Below, piece by piece: positions 25,876 through 34,756 of a stretch of 64,000 nt of DNA (within the stretch, counting starts at the first letter, position 1; each line of letters starts with the position of its first letter). The notes under the pieces are model-generated. The model had not been told where the DNA came from. It worked only from the letters and a program-made list of their open reading frames with translations, and ran no database searches. The stretch comes from Rhizobium sp. RU36D (GTDB lineage: Bacteria > Pseudomonadota > Alphaproteobacteria > Rhizobiales > Rhizobiaceae). The position numbers were made by a program, and so were the translations under genes. The stretch spans positions 310,001 through 374,000 of the forward strand of contig NZ_FWXU01000001.1 of NCBI RefSeq assembly GCF_900176345.1, read 5' to 3'.

Positions 25876-27186
25876 TCAAACGTAGCGGTTGACCACGTTT
25901 TCCAGCAGTTCCTGCTTGCCCGATTTCGGCTGCGGATTGATGTTCTGGCTTTCAACCCAGCCGGCGATCTCTTCCAGCGAGAAGCCGCCGTCCAGCATCT
26001 TGGCCGCTTCCGGCACCTTCCAACCGGCATAACGATCTTCGAGCGGCTTCGACAGCGCCTTGTCCTCGATCATCTTGGCAGCAGCCTTCAGACCGCGGGC
26101 GCAGCAATCCATGCCGCCGATATGACCGATCAGCAGGTCTTCCGGGTCGAGCGACTGGCGGCGCAGCTTGGCGTCGAAATTGGTGCCACCTGTGGTGAAG
26201 CCACCGCCGGCCAGAACCTGGTAATAGGCCAGCGCCATTTCAGGCACATTGTTGGGGAACTGGTCGGTATCCCAGCCGGACTGGTAGTCGTTGCGGTTCA
26301 TGTCGATCGAGCCGAAGATGCCGAGCGCGTTGGCCAGCGCCAGTTCGTGCTCAAAGGAATGGCCCGCCAGGATCGCATGGCCCTGCTCGATATTGACCTT
26401 CACTTCCTTCTCAAGGCCGTAGTTCTTGAGGAAGCCATAGACCGTCGCAACGTCGTAGTCATACTGGTGCTTGGTCGGCTCCTGTGGCTTCGGCTCGATC
26501 AGGATCGTGCCCTTGAAGCCGATCTTGTGCTTGTACTCCACCACCAGATTGATGAAGCGGCCGAGCTGGTCCAGTTCCTTCTTGAGGTCGGTGTTGAGCA
26601 GGGTCTCATAGCCTTCGCGGCCACCCCACAGCACGTAGTTTTCGCCACCAAGCTTCTGCGTGGCGTCGATGCAGGTCTTCACGGTCGCGGCAGCGAAGGC
26701 AAAGACATCCGGATCCGGATTGGTTGCGGCACCCGACATGAAGCGGCGGTGCGAGAACAGGTTCGCCGTGCCCCAGAGCAGCTTGACGCCAGTCTCCGAC
26801 TGCTTCTGCGCAAAGTAGTCGACGATCTCGTTGAGGTTGCGGGTATTCTCGGCGAAACTGTCGCCTTCCGGACGCACATCGGCATCGTGGAAGCAATAAT
26901 AGGGCGTGCCGAGCAGGCTGAACATTTCGAAGGCGACATCCGCCTTCAGCTTGGCCTTTTCCATGCCGCTGCCATACCACGGACGGTCGAAGGTGCGTCC
27001 GCCAAAGGGATCGCCACCCTCCCAGGCCAGCGTGTGCCAATAGGCGACGGCGAAGCGCAGGTGGTCTTCCATGCGCTTGCCGGCGACGATTTCGTCCGGG
27101 TTGTAGTGGCGATAAGCCAGCGGATTGGTGCTCTCAGGCCCCTCATATTTGATCTTGGCGATATCGCCGAAAAAACCTGTTTTCAT
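25876..27186 (-). CDS. xylA: Xylose isomerase
   Basis: A 436-residue class II xylose isomerase converting D-xylose to D-xylulose in the cytoplasm. Motifs include YCFHDADV with the catalytic histidine, [30 protein letters not shown], the metal-binding [19 protein letters not shown] (split: [11 protein letters not shown] / HSFEHELA), and [20 protein letters not shown]. The ATG at 27186 has GAGAGGAG upstream. It follows xylB on the same strand, with a 173-bp inverted-repeat element between them. Confidence 0.97.
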   Translation of the reverse strand: MKTGFFGDIAKIKYEGPESTNPLAYRHYNPDEIVAGKRMEDHLRFAVAYWHTLAWEGGDPFGGRTFDRPWYGSGMEKAKLKADVAFEMFSLLGTPYYCFHDADVRPEGDSFAENTRNLNEIVDYFAQKQSETGVKLLWGTANLFSHRRFMSGAATNPDPDVFAFAAATVKTCIDATQKLGGENYVLWGGREGYETLLNTDLKKELDQLGRFINLVVEYKHKIGFKGTILIEPKPQEPTKHQYDYDVATVYGFLKNYGLEKEVKVNIEQGHAILAGHSFEHELALANALGIFGSIDMNRNDYQSGWDTDQFPNNVPEMALAYYQVLAGGGFTTGGTNFDAKLRRQSLDPEDLLIGHIGGMDCCARGLKAAAKMIEDKALSKPLEDRYAGWKVPEAAKMLDGGFSLEEIAGWVESQNINPQPKSGKQELLENVVNRYV

Positions 27187-27241
27187 GGGATGCTCCTCTC
27201 GTGGTGTCGATAGTTGTAGAAATTGGTGAGGAAGGGGGCCT

Positions 27242-27414
27242 ACCCCCCTCTGTCCTGCCGGACATCTCCCCCTCAAGGGGGGAGATCACAAGTGGCACCC
27301 TCTCGCCCAGCCAGCCCACGATCTCCCCAGTGCACACCTATTGGTTGGTGCGGGATCAGATTCTTGCCGATCTCCCCCCTTGAGGGGGAGATGTCCGGCA
27401 GGACAGAGGGGGGT
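27242..27414. repeat. MITE-like element with 46-bp perfect inverted repeats
   Basis: The left arm 27242-27287 and right arm 27369-27414 are exact reverse complements of each other, with an 81-bp centre. The ends read ACCCCCCTCTGTCC and GGACAGAGGGGGGT. Each arm also holds a short hairpin, CTCCCCC-TCAA-GGGGGGAG type. It has no transposase. It lies between xylB and xylA. A diverged copy is at 38399-38609. Confidence 0.85.
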
Positions 27415-27434
27415 TCAGATACGAACCATATCTG

Positions 27435-28886
27435 TTAGTTCAGCGCTTTGATCGCCGGATAGAGCGCGCGGTAGCGGCCATAGGCCTGCTCGTAGTCGCT
27501 GGTCAGCCCGGCGACCGGCTCAATCGTCTCTGCTGTTTCAGGGGCGGTGAAGACCGATAGCGGATCGGCGCCTGTGGCCGCGACGAGGCCAAGACGGGCG
27601 GCACCGAAGGCCGCGCCAAAATCGCCATCGGCGGGTATATCCACCGGCACGCCGAGCGCGGTTGCGATCGAGCCCAACCAGTAGCGTGAGCGGGAGCCGC
27701 CGCCGATCGCGGTGACCCGCGACACGGATGTGCCCGCCGATTTCAGCGCCTCCAGATTGTCCCTGATGGCAAAGGTCACGCCTTCCAGCACCGCCTGGGT
27801 TAGCACGGCGCGGCTCGATTCATGCCCTAGGCCGATAAAGGCGCCGCGAATGGCGGCATCATTGTGCGGCGTGCGCTCGCCGGAGAGATAGGGCAGAAAT
27901 GTCACGCTTCCGGGCGCCTTCAGGTCATCTCCAAGTTCGCTGGTCAGGTCAGCGGCCGATTTGCCGGTCACATGGCTGTGCCAGTTCAACGCATCGGTGG
28001 CCGAGAGAATGACGCCCATCTGGTGCCATGTGTTGGGAAGAGCGTGGCAGAAGGCATGGACAGCGCTTTCCGGCTTCGGCAGATAGGAACCATTGGCGAC
28101 GAACAGCACACCTGACGTCCCGAGCGAGACAAAGGCCTGGCCAGGCGCTACGGTGCCCATGCCGCAGGCCGAGGCGGCGTTGTCCCCTGCTCCGCCGGCA
28201 ACAACCGTTCCGGCCGCCATGCCCCAATCGGCGGCGAGTTCCGGGCGCAGGCCACCAGCGCGATCCGTACCCTCGACCAGCGAGGGCATCTGCGCCTCGG
28301 TGAGCCCAGTCGCTTCCAGCAGTTCCGACGACCAGGCGCGCTTGCCGGTGTCGAGCCAGGAGGTGCCGGCCGAGTCTGACATTTCCGAGATGTGCTCACC
28401 CGTCAGCCACAGGCGCAGGTAGTCCTTGGGCAGCAAGACCTTGGCAACCTTGGCGAAGATGCCGGGCTCGTTCTTGGCGACCCAGGCAAGCTTGGGTGCC
28501 GTAAAGCCCGGGAAAACGATATTGCCTGTCAGCGCCCGAAACCGTGGGTCAGCGTCAAGCGCCGCCGCTTCCTTATGGCTGCGGGTGTCGTTCCAGAGGA
28601 TGCAGGGGCGCAGCACCTGATCACGCGCATCGATCAGCGTGGCACCATGCATGTGACCCGATAGCCCGATGCCCTTCACCGCGGCCAGCTCTGCCGGAAA
28701 CTTAGCTTTCAGCCCGGCCACCGCCTCCTGGGTGGCGCTGATCCAGTCGGCCGGATCCTGCTCCGACCAGCCGGGATGCGGGCGCGAGACATCCAGAGCG
28801 CCGTGACCTGAACCGATGACCTTCTGGTCCTGATCGATCAGCATCGCCTTGACGCCTGACGTCCCCAAGTCGAGACCTAGATACAT
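27435..28886 (-). CDS. xylB: Xylulokinase
   Basis: A 483-residue FGGY kinase that phosphorylates D-xylulose to xylulose-5-phosphate for the pentose phosphate pathway. The N-terminal phosphate loop is LGLDLGTSGVKAMLID, the sugar-binding segment is SGHMHGATLIDARD, the catalytic aspartate region is AGGAGDNAASACGMG, and the C-terminal FGGY-type motif is AIGGGSRSRYWLGSIATAL. GGGAG precedes the ATG. It lies between the LacI regulator and xylA, in the order lacI-xylB-xylA on the minus strand. Confidence 0.96.
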   Translation of the reverse strand: MYLGLDLGTSGVKAMLIDQDQKVIGSGHGALDVSRPHPGWSEQDPADWISATQEAVAGLKAKFPAELAAVKGIGLSGHMHGATLIDARDQVLRPCILWNDTRSHKEAAALDADPRFRALTGNIVFPGFTAPKLAWVAKNEPGIFAKVAKVLLPKDYLRLWLTGEHISEMSDSAGTSWLDTGKRAWSSELLEATGLTEAQMPSLVEGTDRAGGLRPELAADWGMAAGTVVAGGAGDNAASACGMGTVAPGQAFVSLGTSGVLFVANGSYLPKPESAVHAFCHALPNTWHQMGVILSATDALNWHSHVTGKSAADLTSELGDDLKAPGSVTFLPYLSGERTPHNDAAIRGAFIGLGHESSRAVLTQAVLEGVTFAIRDNLEALKSAGTSVSRVTAIGGGSRSRYWLGSIATALGVPVDIPADGDFGAAFGAARLGLVAATGADPLSVFTAPETAETIEPVAGLTSDYEQAYGRYRALYPAIKALN

Positions 28887-28911
28887 ATGATACTCCCTGC
28901 CATTCCTGCCT

Positions 28912-29934
28912 TCACGGCATGTTGTCTCTGAGAAAGATGTCGAGCCGGATGCGCTCCTGCGCGGCGATCACCGGCAGCCCATCGGCCTTGGCCTTCAGCA
29001 CACGTACGGCGCTGCGCACCTCGTGGCCGGCATCCTGATGCAGCACCGCGTCGATCGTGCCCTCGATCAGCGCCCTGCGGGTCGTTTCCGTCAGTTCATG
29101 GGCAATGACCGCAAGGCGGGCGCTGTCGGTGCGGGTTTTCAAGGCGCGCATAAGGCCACGATTGCCGGCGCCGGCGCTGTAGATGCCGCGGATATAGGGA
29201 TGGGCGGCAATGGCAGCGGTGACAAGCTCCTCGGCCCGATCCGGCTCGTCACGCCCCTCCAGCACCGGCATGACGGGCAGATGCGGAAAATCGCTCTCCA
29301 TGACCTGCTTGAAGCCTTCCAACCGCTCCTTGTGGTCGCGGACCAGCATCGAGCCTGCGAGCACGGCAACCGGTCCGGCGCGCACGCCGACGAAACGTCC
29401 AAGCAGGCTGGCGGCCGTCCGACCGGCCGCAATATTGTCGATCCCGGCATAATGATCCCGCGCATCGCTGAGATCGGAAACCAGCGTCACGACGGGAATG
29501 CCCGCAGCCCGCAGCCGCAGAGCGGCGGCGACCACTTCAGGCGCCTCGATCGCCACAAAAGCCACGCCGGCGGGTTCCTTCTCCCGCGCGCGGTCCAATG
29601 CTTCCACCAGCGCCACGGCATCGAAGGCCTTGATCGCCACGATCTGGATCTGCGTGCGCTCGGTGGCGGACCTGTTGATGGCTTCCTGCACTTCTGCATG
29701 CAGGTTGCGCATGAAGGAATTATCATTGTCAGGAAGGATGAAGATCAGCGGGTAAATCCGGCTCTTGGCCAGATTGGCAGCCGCGACATCGCGTACATAG
29801 CCCAGCGTGTCGATTGTCGCCTCGACCTTGGCCCGCGTCGCCTCCTTGACGCCGGGGCGCCGGTTCAGGACGCGATCGACGGTGGCAAGGCTGACGCCCG
29901 CATGGGCGGCTATATCGTGAACTGTCGGCTTCAT
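28912..29934 (-). CDS. LacI family regulator, probable xylose repressor
   Basis: A 340-residue LacI-family regulator. The HTH is TVHDIAAHAGVSLATVDRVL with the hinge YVRDVAAANLAKSRIYPL; the D in place of S in ATVDRVL marks a rhizobial subgroup. The sensor domain contains IIxxLPDNDNSFM (seen as IFILPDNDNSFM) and GIYSAGAGNRGLMRAL. It lies 25 bases upstream of xylB on the same strand, so it is probably co-transcribed with xylB and xylA and responds to xylose or a related sugar. The ATG has GGAGGAG upstream. Confidence 0.88.
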   Translation of the reverse strand: MKPTVHDIAAHAGVSLATVDRVLNRRPGVKEATRAKVEATIDTLGYVRDVAAANLAKSRIYPLIFILPDNDNSFMRNLHAEVQEAINRSATERTQIQIVAIKAFDAVALVEALDRAREKEPAGVAFVAIEAPEVVAAALRLRAAGIPVVTLVSDLSDARDHYAGIDNIAAGRTAASLLGRFVGVRAGPVAVLAGSMLVRDHKERLEGFKQVMESDFPHLPVMPVLEGRDEPDRAEELVTAAIAAHPYIRGIYSAGAGNRGLMRALKTRTDSARLAVIAHELTETTRRALIEGTIDAVLHQDAGHEVRSAVRVLKAKADGLPVIAAQERIRLDIFLRDNMP

Positions 29935-30038
29935 GCTCTCCTCCGGGGAGAACCACTAGCCCAATTTCTGAGGTACGTAAATCATTTCTCGTCTGTCACG
30001 GTTATTTTTTCTTTACCACTTCCAATGGCAGAAAAGAT

Positions 30039-30070
30039 GAACGCCGCCCCTTGGGAAAGAGGCGGCGTTC
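30039..30070 (-). terminator. Terminator of the emrAB-type operon
   Basis: GAACGCCGCC (30039-30048) and GGCGGCGTTC (30061-30070) form a perfect 10-bp stem with a 12-base loop, 27 bases after the emrB stop. On the minus strand it is followed by ATCTTTTCTG. Confidence 0.8.
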
Positions 30071-30097
30071 GGCAGGCACGGCGGTGGATTTCGAAAT

Positions 30098-31687
30098 TTA
30101 GTGGCCGCTTCCTGCGGGTGCGGCACCGGACGGTTTCCGGATCAGGAAGGTCAGGAACACCAGCGACGCAAACAGCAATGTCAGAACCAGGAAGACGTCG
30201 ATGAACGACATCACCCAAGCCTGCTGTGTGATAACCCCGGAAAGCTTGCGCAACGCTATCGATGCGCCATCCAGGCCGAAGGAATTGTAATTGGCGCCGA
30301 CATTGTCCAGCCAGTTCAGTGCTGCCGGATTGCTCCAGCTCGCCTGTTCGGCCAGGCGGGCATAGTGTTCGTCGGTGCGCTGGGTCAGGAGTGAGTTTAT
30401 CAGCGCGAGGCCGACGGCACCCCCGAGGTTTCGGGTCAAGTTGAACAGGCCCGATGCATTCTTGATGCGGTCCGGCGGCAGGGTGCCAAGCGCAATATTG
30501 TTGATCGGCACCATGCACAGCATCAGCGAGCAGCCGCGCAGGATCTGCGGCACGAGCAATTCGTAGAAATCCCAATCCGCCGTCATCTGCGTCATCAGGA
30601 ATGTGCCTGACGCAAATCCGGCAAAGCCGATCATCATCATGACCCGCGGGTCGAGCTTGCTCGACAGGAAGCCCGCGACCGGTGCCGTCAGGAACATCGC
30701 GGCACCCGAGACGAACATGGTCTCGCCGATCATCATCGAATCATATCCCCGGATGCGCCCCAGGAACAACGGATAGAGATAGGTGAGCCCGTAGAGGCCG
30801 ACCCCCATGATGAAGGAAAACAGCGAGCCGAACGCGAAGTTTCTGTTGGCGAAGGCCCGGAGATCGACCACCGGCAGTTCCACCTTGAAGACCCGGTAGA
30901 AGAACACCAGACCGGCAATCACCATGATGGCAGTCCCGACGACGATATGGCCGTCGTTGAACCAGTCCTTGTTGTTGCCCTCCTCCAGCACATATTCCAT
31001 CGTGCCGAGGAACAGCGCCATGGAGATGAGCCCCCACCAGTCAAACTTCTTGAGAAGCTTGAGATCGGGTTTGTCGAAGTCGATAAAGCTCCAGGCCGCT
31101 GCGGTGACGAGAACGCCTGGGATCACATTGATCAGGAACAGCCAGTGCCAGGACATGGCGTGGCTGATATAGCCGCCAATCGTCGGCCCGATGGTTGGCG
31201 CGAGCGTGGCGACGAGACCGACGATCGGCGAGACGATGCTGCGCTTGGACGGCGGGAAGATAGTGAAGGCTGCGGCAAAGACCGACGGGATCATGCCACC
31301 GCCGATAAAGCCCTGGATGGCCCGGTAGATGATCATCTGGTCGATATTGGTGGCGGTCGCCGCCAGCGCGCTGGCAAGCGTAAAGCCGCCGGCACAGACC
31401 GAAAACAACACGCGCGTGGAGAGGATGCGCGCGAGAACGCCCGACAGCGGGATCATGATCACTTCGGCGATCAGGTAGGAGGTCTGGACCCAGGCCACCT
31501 CTTCGGAGCCTGCTCCAAGCCCGGCCTGAATTTCAGCCAGCGACGCCGACACGATTTGGATGTCGAGGATCGACATGAACATGCCGAAGACCATGGCGAA
31601 AAACGCCACGAGACGCCGGGGATCCATGCGCTCATCGGGTGCAGCGGCGGCCATTCCGCCGGCTGCAACGCTTGCGTTTGCCGCCAT
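30098..31687 (-). CDS. emrB: DHA2 family MFS multidrug transporter, EmrB type
   Basis: A 529-residue, 14-helix drug:H+ antiporter. The early helix FFAMVFGMFMSILDIQIVSAS carries the conserved DIQIV of EmrB/QacA; the motif is split FFAMVFGMFM / SILDIQIVSAS. AIQGFIGGGMIPSVFA and GLVATLAPTIGPTIGGYI are family landmarks. The ATG at 31687 has GGAGG 8 bases upstream. It follows the EmrA gene with a 16-base gap. With EmrA and an outer-membrane channel it should export drugs or toxic acids across both membranes. The divergent TetR gene is the likely repressor. Confidence 0.93.
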   Translation of the reverse strand: MAANASVAAGGMAAAAPDERMDPRRLVAFFAMVFGMFMSILDIQIVSASLAEIQAGLGAGSEEVAWVQTSYLIAEVIMIPLSGVLARILSTRVLFSVCAGGFTLASALAATATNIDQMIIYRAIQGFIGGGMIPSVFAAAFTIFPPSKRSIVSPIVGLVATLAPTIGPTIGGYISHAMSWHWLFLINVIPGVLVTAAAWSFIDFDKPDLKLLKKFDWWGLISMALFLGTMEYVLEEGNNKDWFNDGHIVVGTAIMVIAGLVFFYRVFKVELPVVDLRAFANRNFAFGSLFSFIMGVGLYGLTYLYPLFLGRIRGYDSMMIGETMFVSGAAMFLTAPVAGFLSSKLDPRVMMMIGFAGFASGTFLMTQMTADWDFYELLVPQILRGCSLMLCMVPINNIALGTLPPDRIKNASGLFNLTRNLGGAVGLALINSLLTQRTDEHYARLAEQASWSNPAALNWLDNVGANYNSFGLDGASIALRKLSGVITQQAWVMSFIDVFLVLTLLFASLVFLTFLIRKPSGAAPAGSGH

Positions 31688-31703
31688 GACGTGTGCCTCC
31701 GGC

Positions 31704-32894
31704 CTACTTGGACATCGCCAGGGCGGAACCCGAAGGCGCCGTACGGGTATCAACGTCCACGACCACGCTCAGGCCCGCCCGCAGGTGACCCTCGGCCAGC
31801 GCCTCGTGCGGCAGAGCGATGCGCACAGGCACGCGCTGCACGACCTTGGTGAAGTTGCCGGTGGCATTTTCAGCCGGCAGCATCGAGAACACCGATCCGG
31901 ACGCCGGAGCGATCGAGGTCACGGTCCCCTCAAGCGGCTGTTCGCCATAGGCATCGACATGGATCGACACCTTGGACCCCGGCACCAGATGGGCGATCTG
32001 GGTCTCCTTGAAGTTCGCCTCGATATAGAGCTGATCGGTCGGCACCAGCGCGGCAAGCCGCTTGCCGCTGGAGACGAGATCGCCCGTCTGGACCGAGAGA
32101 TTGCCGACCACACCATCATAAGGCGCACGAAGAACTGTGAATTCCAGATCGCGCGCGGCCTTGGCGATGGCCAGATCCTGCACCCGAACCGTGTTCAGGG
32201 CTTCCTCGCGCTGTGCCCTCAGGAGGCCTAGATTGGCTTCTGCAGAAGAAACGGCTGCTTGACCGGCCACGAGATTGGCGCGGGCCTGGTCCAGCGCAAC
32301 GGTTGCGCTATCGAGGTCGGCCGCGGTGCCAACAGATTTGGCAGCCAGGTCGCTCGCGCGCTTTTCCGTGATCTGGGCGCCACGAAGAGCCGCTTCCAGC
32401 GCGCCGAGCTGCGCCTTGGCCTGGGAAAGGGCCGCCTCGCCGCCGACGAGTTGCGCATTGATGCGATCGACCGCAAGTTCGGCGCTGCGCTTGCCGGCTG
32501 CAGCCTGATCGGCGGCAATCCGATAATCGCCATTGTCGAGCGTGACCAGGGGATCGCCAGCCTTGACCACCTGGTTTTCTTTGACATCAACCGAGGCGAC
32601 ATAACCGGAGACCTTGGGCGAGATGATCGCGATCGATCCCTCGATATAGGCGTCTTCGGTCGAGACCATGAAGCGGCCATCGGTCCACCAGTGATAGCCA
32701 TACCAGCCACCGATGCCCAGCAGCGCCAGCAGGATCACCGGCAGGACCGGGCTGCGGCGCTTGGCCTTTGTCTTCGCTTGTACAGGCGGTGCCGCAGTTT
32801 CCGCAACGGCTTCGGCAACCGCGTCACCGTCACGGGCTGACGTATTTTCAAGGTCGACGGCGCGCACCGCGCCTGTTCTGGGATTGGCTGACAT
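31704..32894 (-). CDS. emrA: EmrA-type HlyD-family membrane fusion protein
   Basis: A 396-residue periplasmic adaptor. A cytoplasmic tail (residues 1-45) precedes a single membrane helix (PVLPVILLALLGIGGWYGYHW), written here as PVLPVILLALLGI then GGWYGYHW. The lipoyl domain halves are SPKVSGYVASVDVKENQVVKAGD and FTVLRAPYDGVVGNL, split to SPKVSGYVASVDV / KENQVVKAGD. A long coiled-coil hairpin lies between them (about residues 115-225), and a beta-barrel with LYIEANFKETQIAHL follows. It links EmrB to an outer-membrane factor not present in this window. Confidence 0.93.
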   Translation of the reverse strand: MSANPRTGAVRAVDLENTSARDGDAVAEAVAETAAPPVQAKTKAKRRSPVLPVILLALLGIGGWYGYHWWTDGRFMVSTEDAYIEGSIAIISPKVSGYVASVDVKENQVVKAGDPLVTLDNGDYRIAADQAAAGKRSAELAVDRINAQLVGGEAALSQAKAQLGALEAALRGAQITEKRASDLAAKSVGTAADLDSATVALDQARANLVAGQAAVSSAEANLGLLRAQREEALNTVRVQDLAIAKAARDLEFTVLRAPYDGVVGNLSVQTGDLVSSGKRLAALVPTDQLYIEANFKETQIAHLVPGSKVSIHVDAYGEQPLEGTVTSIAPASGSVFSMLPAENATGNFTKVVQRVPVRIALPHEALAEGHLRAGLSVVVDVDTRTAPSGSALAMSK

Positions 32895-32920
32895 CTCTAT
32901 ACCACGTTCGCTGTAAATTT

Positions 32921-32945
32921 ATCGAACTGAACCGTTCGGTTCGAT
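32921..32945. promoter_or_regulatory. TetR-type operator between emrA and its regulator
   Basis: A 25-bp palindrome with one mismatched pair: ATCGAAC and GTTCGAT are the outer arms, GAAC and GTTC the inner ones. TTGACA (32946-32951) follows directly and is the likely -35 box for the TetR gene. Binding here would block both divergent promoters. Confidence 0.8.
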
Positions 32946-33022
32946 TTGACATAGAGCGTTTGATACCACATATCAAGTGCCAAGGAGACACCGGCAACAT
33001 TAGCGTTAAGATTGGGTGAGGT

Positions 33023-33718
33023 ATGAGCGAAGGAGCAGACAAGGACATGGTGATCGAGGTCGCGGAGACCGCACCTCCCTATATGTGCGCCCCGGCAACA
33101 GGGCGATTTGCGGCCGGCGCCGACCCGGCCAAACGGGAGCAGATCATCGACGGCGCCAAGCGCGTCTTCATGCGCATGGGCTTTGATGCCGCCAGCATGA
33201 ATGACGTTACGCGGGAGGCTGGCGTATCGAAGGGTACGATCTACGTCTACTTCCAGAGCAAGGAAGATCTTTTCGCAGCCCTGATAGAGCGCGAAAAGGG
33301 ACGCTTTGCGGAGGAACTGCGCGACATTCTCGGCCATGCCGAAAATGTTGAGGATGGTCTGTCGCAATTCGCAACCGCCTTTGTCCGGCAAATCCTGTTC
33401 ACCGACATGATCCCGGCGATGCGAACCGTCATCGGCGTTCTGAACCGCATGCCGAGGCTTTGTCAGCGCTTCCTTGCGACGCCTGGAAATGCCCGTACGG
33501 TTCTGCAGGAATACCTGGTCCGACAAGTTGAGGCTGGCACGCTTGCCATCGACGATACGGACCTCGCCGCCCGGCAATTCGTCGATCTCTCGACCGGCTC
33601 CTATTTCAAGCAGCGATTGTTTGGCGAACAAGTCGACTCCACCGACGACGTCGAGATCAAACGCACGGTAGCAAGCGCCGTGCGCGTGTTCCTCGCCGCC
33701 TATCGCGCGCCCGTGTAA
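33023..33718 (+). CDS. TetR/AcrR family regulator of the efflux operon
   Basis: A 231-residue TetR repressor. The HTH is IIDGAKRVFMRMGFDAASMN, then VTREAGVSKGTIYVYFQSKEDL, split as VTREAGVSKGTIYVYF / QSKEDL. The C-terminal domain resembles AefR-type regulators (SYFKQRLFG). An extended 30-residue N-terminus precedes the HTH. It is divergent from emrAB across a 128-base region with the palindromic operator, so it most likely represses both. Confidence 0.9.
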   Translation: MSEGADKDMVIEVAETAPPYMCAPATGRFAAGADPAKREQIIDGAKRVFMRMGFDAASMNDVTREAGVSKGTIYVYFQSKEDLFAALIEREKGRFAEELRDILGHAENVEDGLSQFATAFVRQILFTDMIPAMRTVIGVLNRMPRLCQRFLATPGNARTVLQEYLVRQVEAGTLAIDDTDLAARQFVDLSTGSYFKQRLFGEQVDSTDDVEIKRTVASAVRVFLAAYRAPV

Positions 33719-33840
33719 GCTGGCCAAGCGTTCGAACCAATAGCGTTTTTTAATGGGGCTTCCGGCATCGGGCCTTGCCGTTTGACGCGTGTTGCGCCAC
33801 ATGCTGGTGTTACCGACCAACCGCCAAACGGAAGAGCCGT

Positions 33841-34593
33841 ATGCAGGACATCCTCCCCCTCCTACAGGACCCCGCCGCCTGGATCGCACTCGTTACGCTG
33901 ATCGTCATGGAAGTCGTCCTGGGCATCGACAACCTGATCTTCATTTCGATCCTGACCAACAAGCTTCCGGAGCATCAGCGGCATCGGGCCCGGCGCATCG
34001 GCATCGGCCTTGCGCTCGTGATGCGTCTTGCCCTGTTGGGTACGGTGGCATGGATCGTCCAGCTCACCACGCCACTGTTCGAGCTCTTCGGCCACGGCTT
34101 TTCCTGGAAGGATCTCATCCTCATCGCCGGCGGTCTCTTCCTGGTGTGGAAGGCCACCAAGGAAATTCACCATACGGTCGACCCTGAAGACAAGCCCGAG
34201 GACATGATCTCCTCCGCCGCCAATACCACGATGTCAGCTGCCATCGGCCAGATCCTGCTGCTGGACCTCGTCTTCTCTGTCGACAGCATTATCACCGCCG
34301 TCGGCATGACGGAGCATCTACCGATCATGGTTATTGCCGTGCTGGTGGCCGTAACGGTCATGCTGCTGGCAGCCAATCCGCTTGCCAATTTCATCGAGAA
34401 GAACCCCACCATCGTCATGTTGGCGCTCGGCTTCCTGCTGATGATCGGCATGACCCTGATCGCCGACGGCATGGGCTTCCACGTTCCCAAGGGTTACATC
34501 TACGCTGCAATGGCCTTCTCCGGCCTGGTGGAAGGGCTCAACATGCTGGCACGCCGGCGCAAGAAGGCAGGCGCTGCCAAGACACCGCACTGA
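33841..34593 (+). CDS. TerC family integral membrane protein
   Basis: A 250-residue membrane protein with about seven helices. The TerC signature is the start [21 protein letters not shown] with the conserved E-x-x-LGIDN, and the second acidic helix [18 protein letters not shown]; both motifs are intact (I split the first as [11 protein letters not shown] / [10 protein letters not shown]). Characterised TerC-type proteins export Mn2+ or take part in tellurite resistance and in metal supply during secretion. The ATG at 33841 is chosen; a TTG 66 bases upstream is unsupported. A strong terminator follows. Confidence 0.93.
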   Translation: MQDILPLLQDPAAWIALVTLIVMEVVLGIDNLIFISILTNKLPEHQRHRARRIGIGLALVMRLALLGTVAWIVQLTTPLFELFGHGFSWKDLILIAGGLFLVWKATKEIHHTVDPEDKPEDMISSAANTTMSAAIGQILLLDLVFSVDSIITAVGMTEHLPIMVIAVLVAVTVMLLAANPLANFIEKNPTIVMLALGFLLMIGMTLIADGMGFHVPKGYIYAAMAFSGLVEGLNMLARRRKKAGAAKTPH

Positions 34594-34615
34594 AGACACC
34601 TTCAGACAAGAATAT

Positions 34616-34651
34616 TTCAGGCTCGCAGCGCGCTGCGGGCCTGAATTTTTT
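34616..34651 (+). terminator. Terminator after the TerC gene
   Basis: TTCAGGC-t-CGCAGC pairs with GCTGCG-g-GCCTGAA around GC, followed by TTTTTT. It is a strong intrinsic terminator. Confidence 0.9.
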
Positions 34652-34756
34652 GGGTAGAACACTCAGTGGAACAAAGCCGCTTCGCGCGGCATTGTTGCGC
34701 CGGTCCACCCGCCGTGCAACAAACACCTCCCTGACACCCGAACTCCCCGGAGCCCC

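Noticed and set aside
27242..27414. Insertion sequence between xylB and xylA
   Set aside because: It has long inverted repeats but only 173 bp and no transposase; it is better called a non-autonomous MITE-like repeat.
33719..33840. Possible Mn2+ (yybP-ykoY) riboswitch before the TerC gene
   Set aside because: The short gap does not show the conserved paired loops of that riboswitch.
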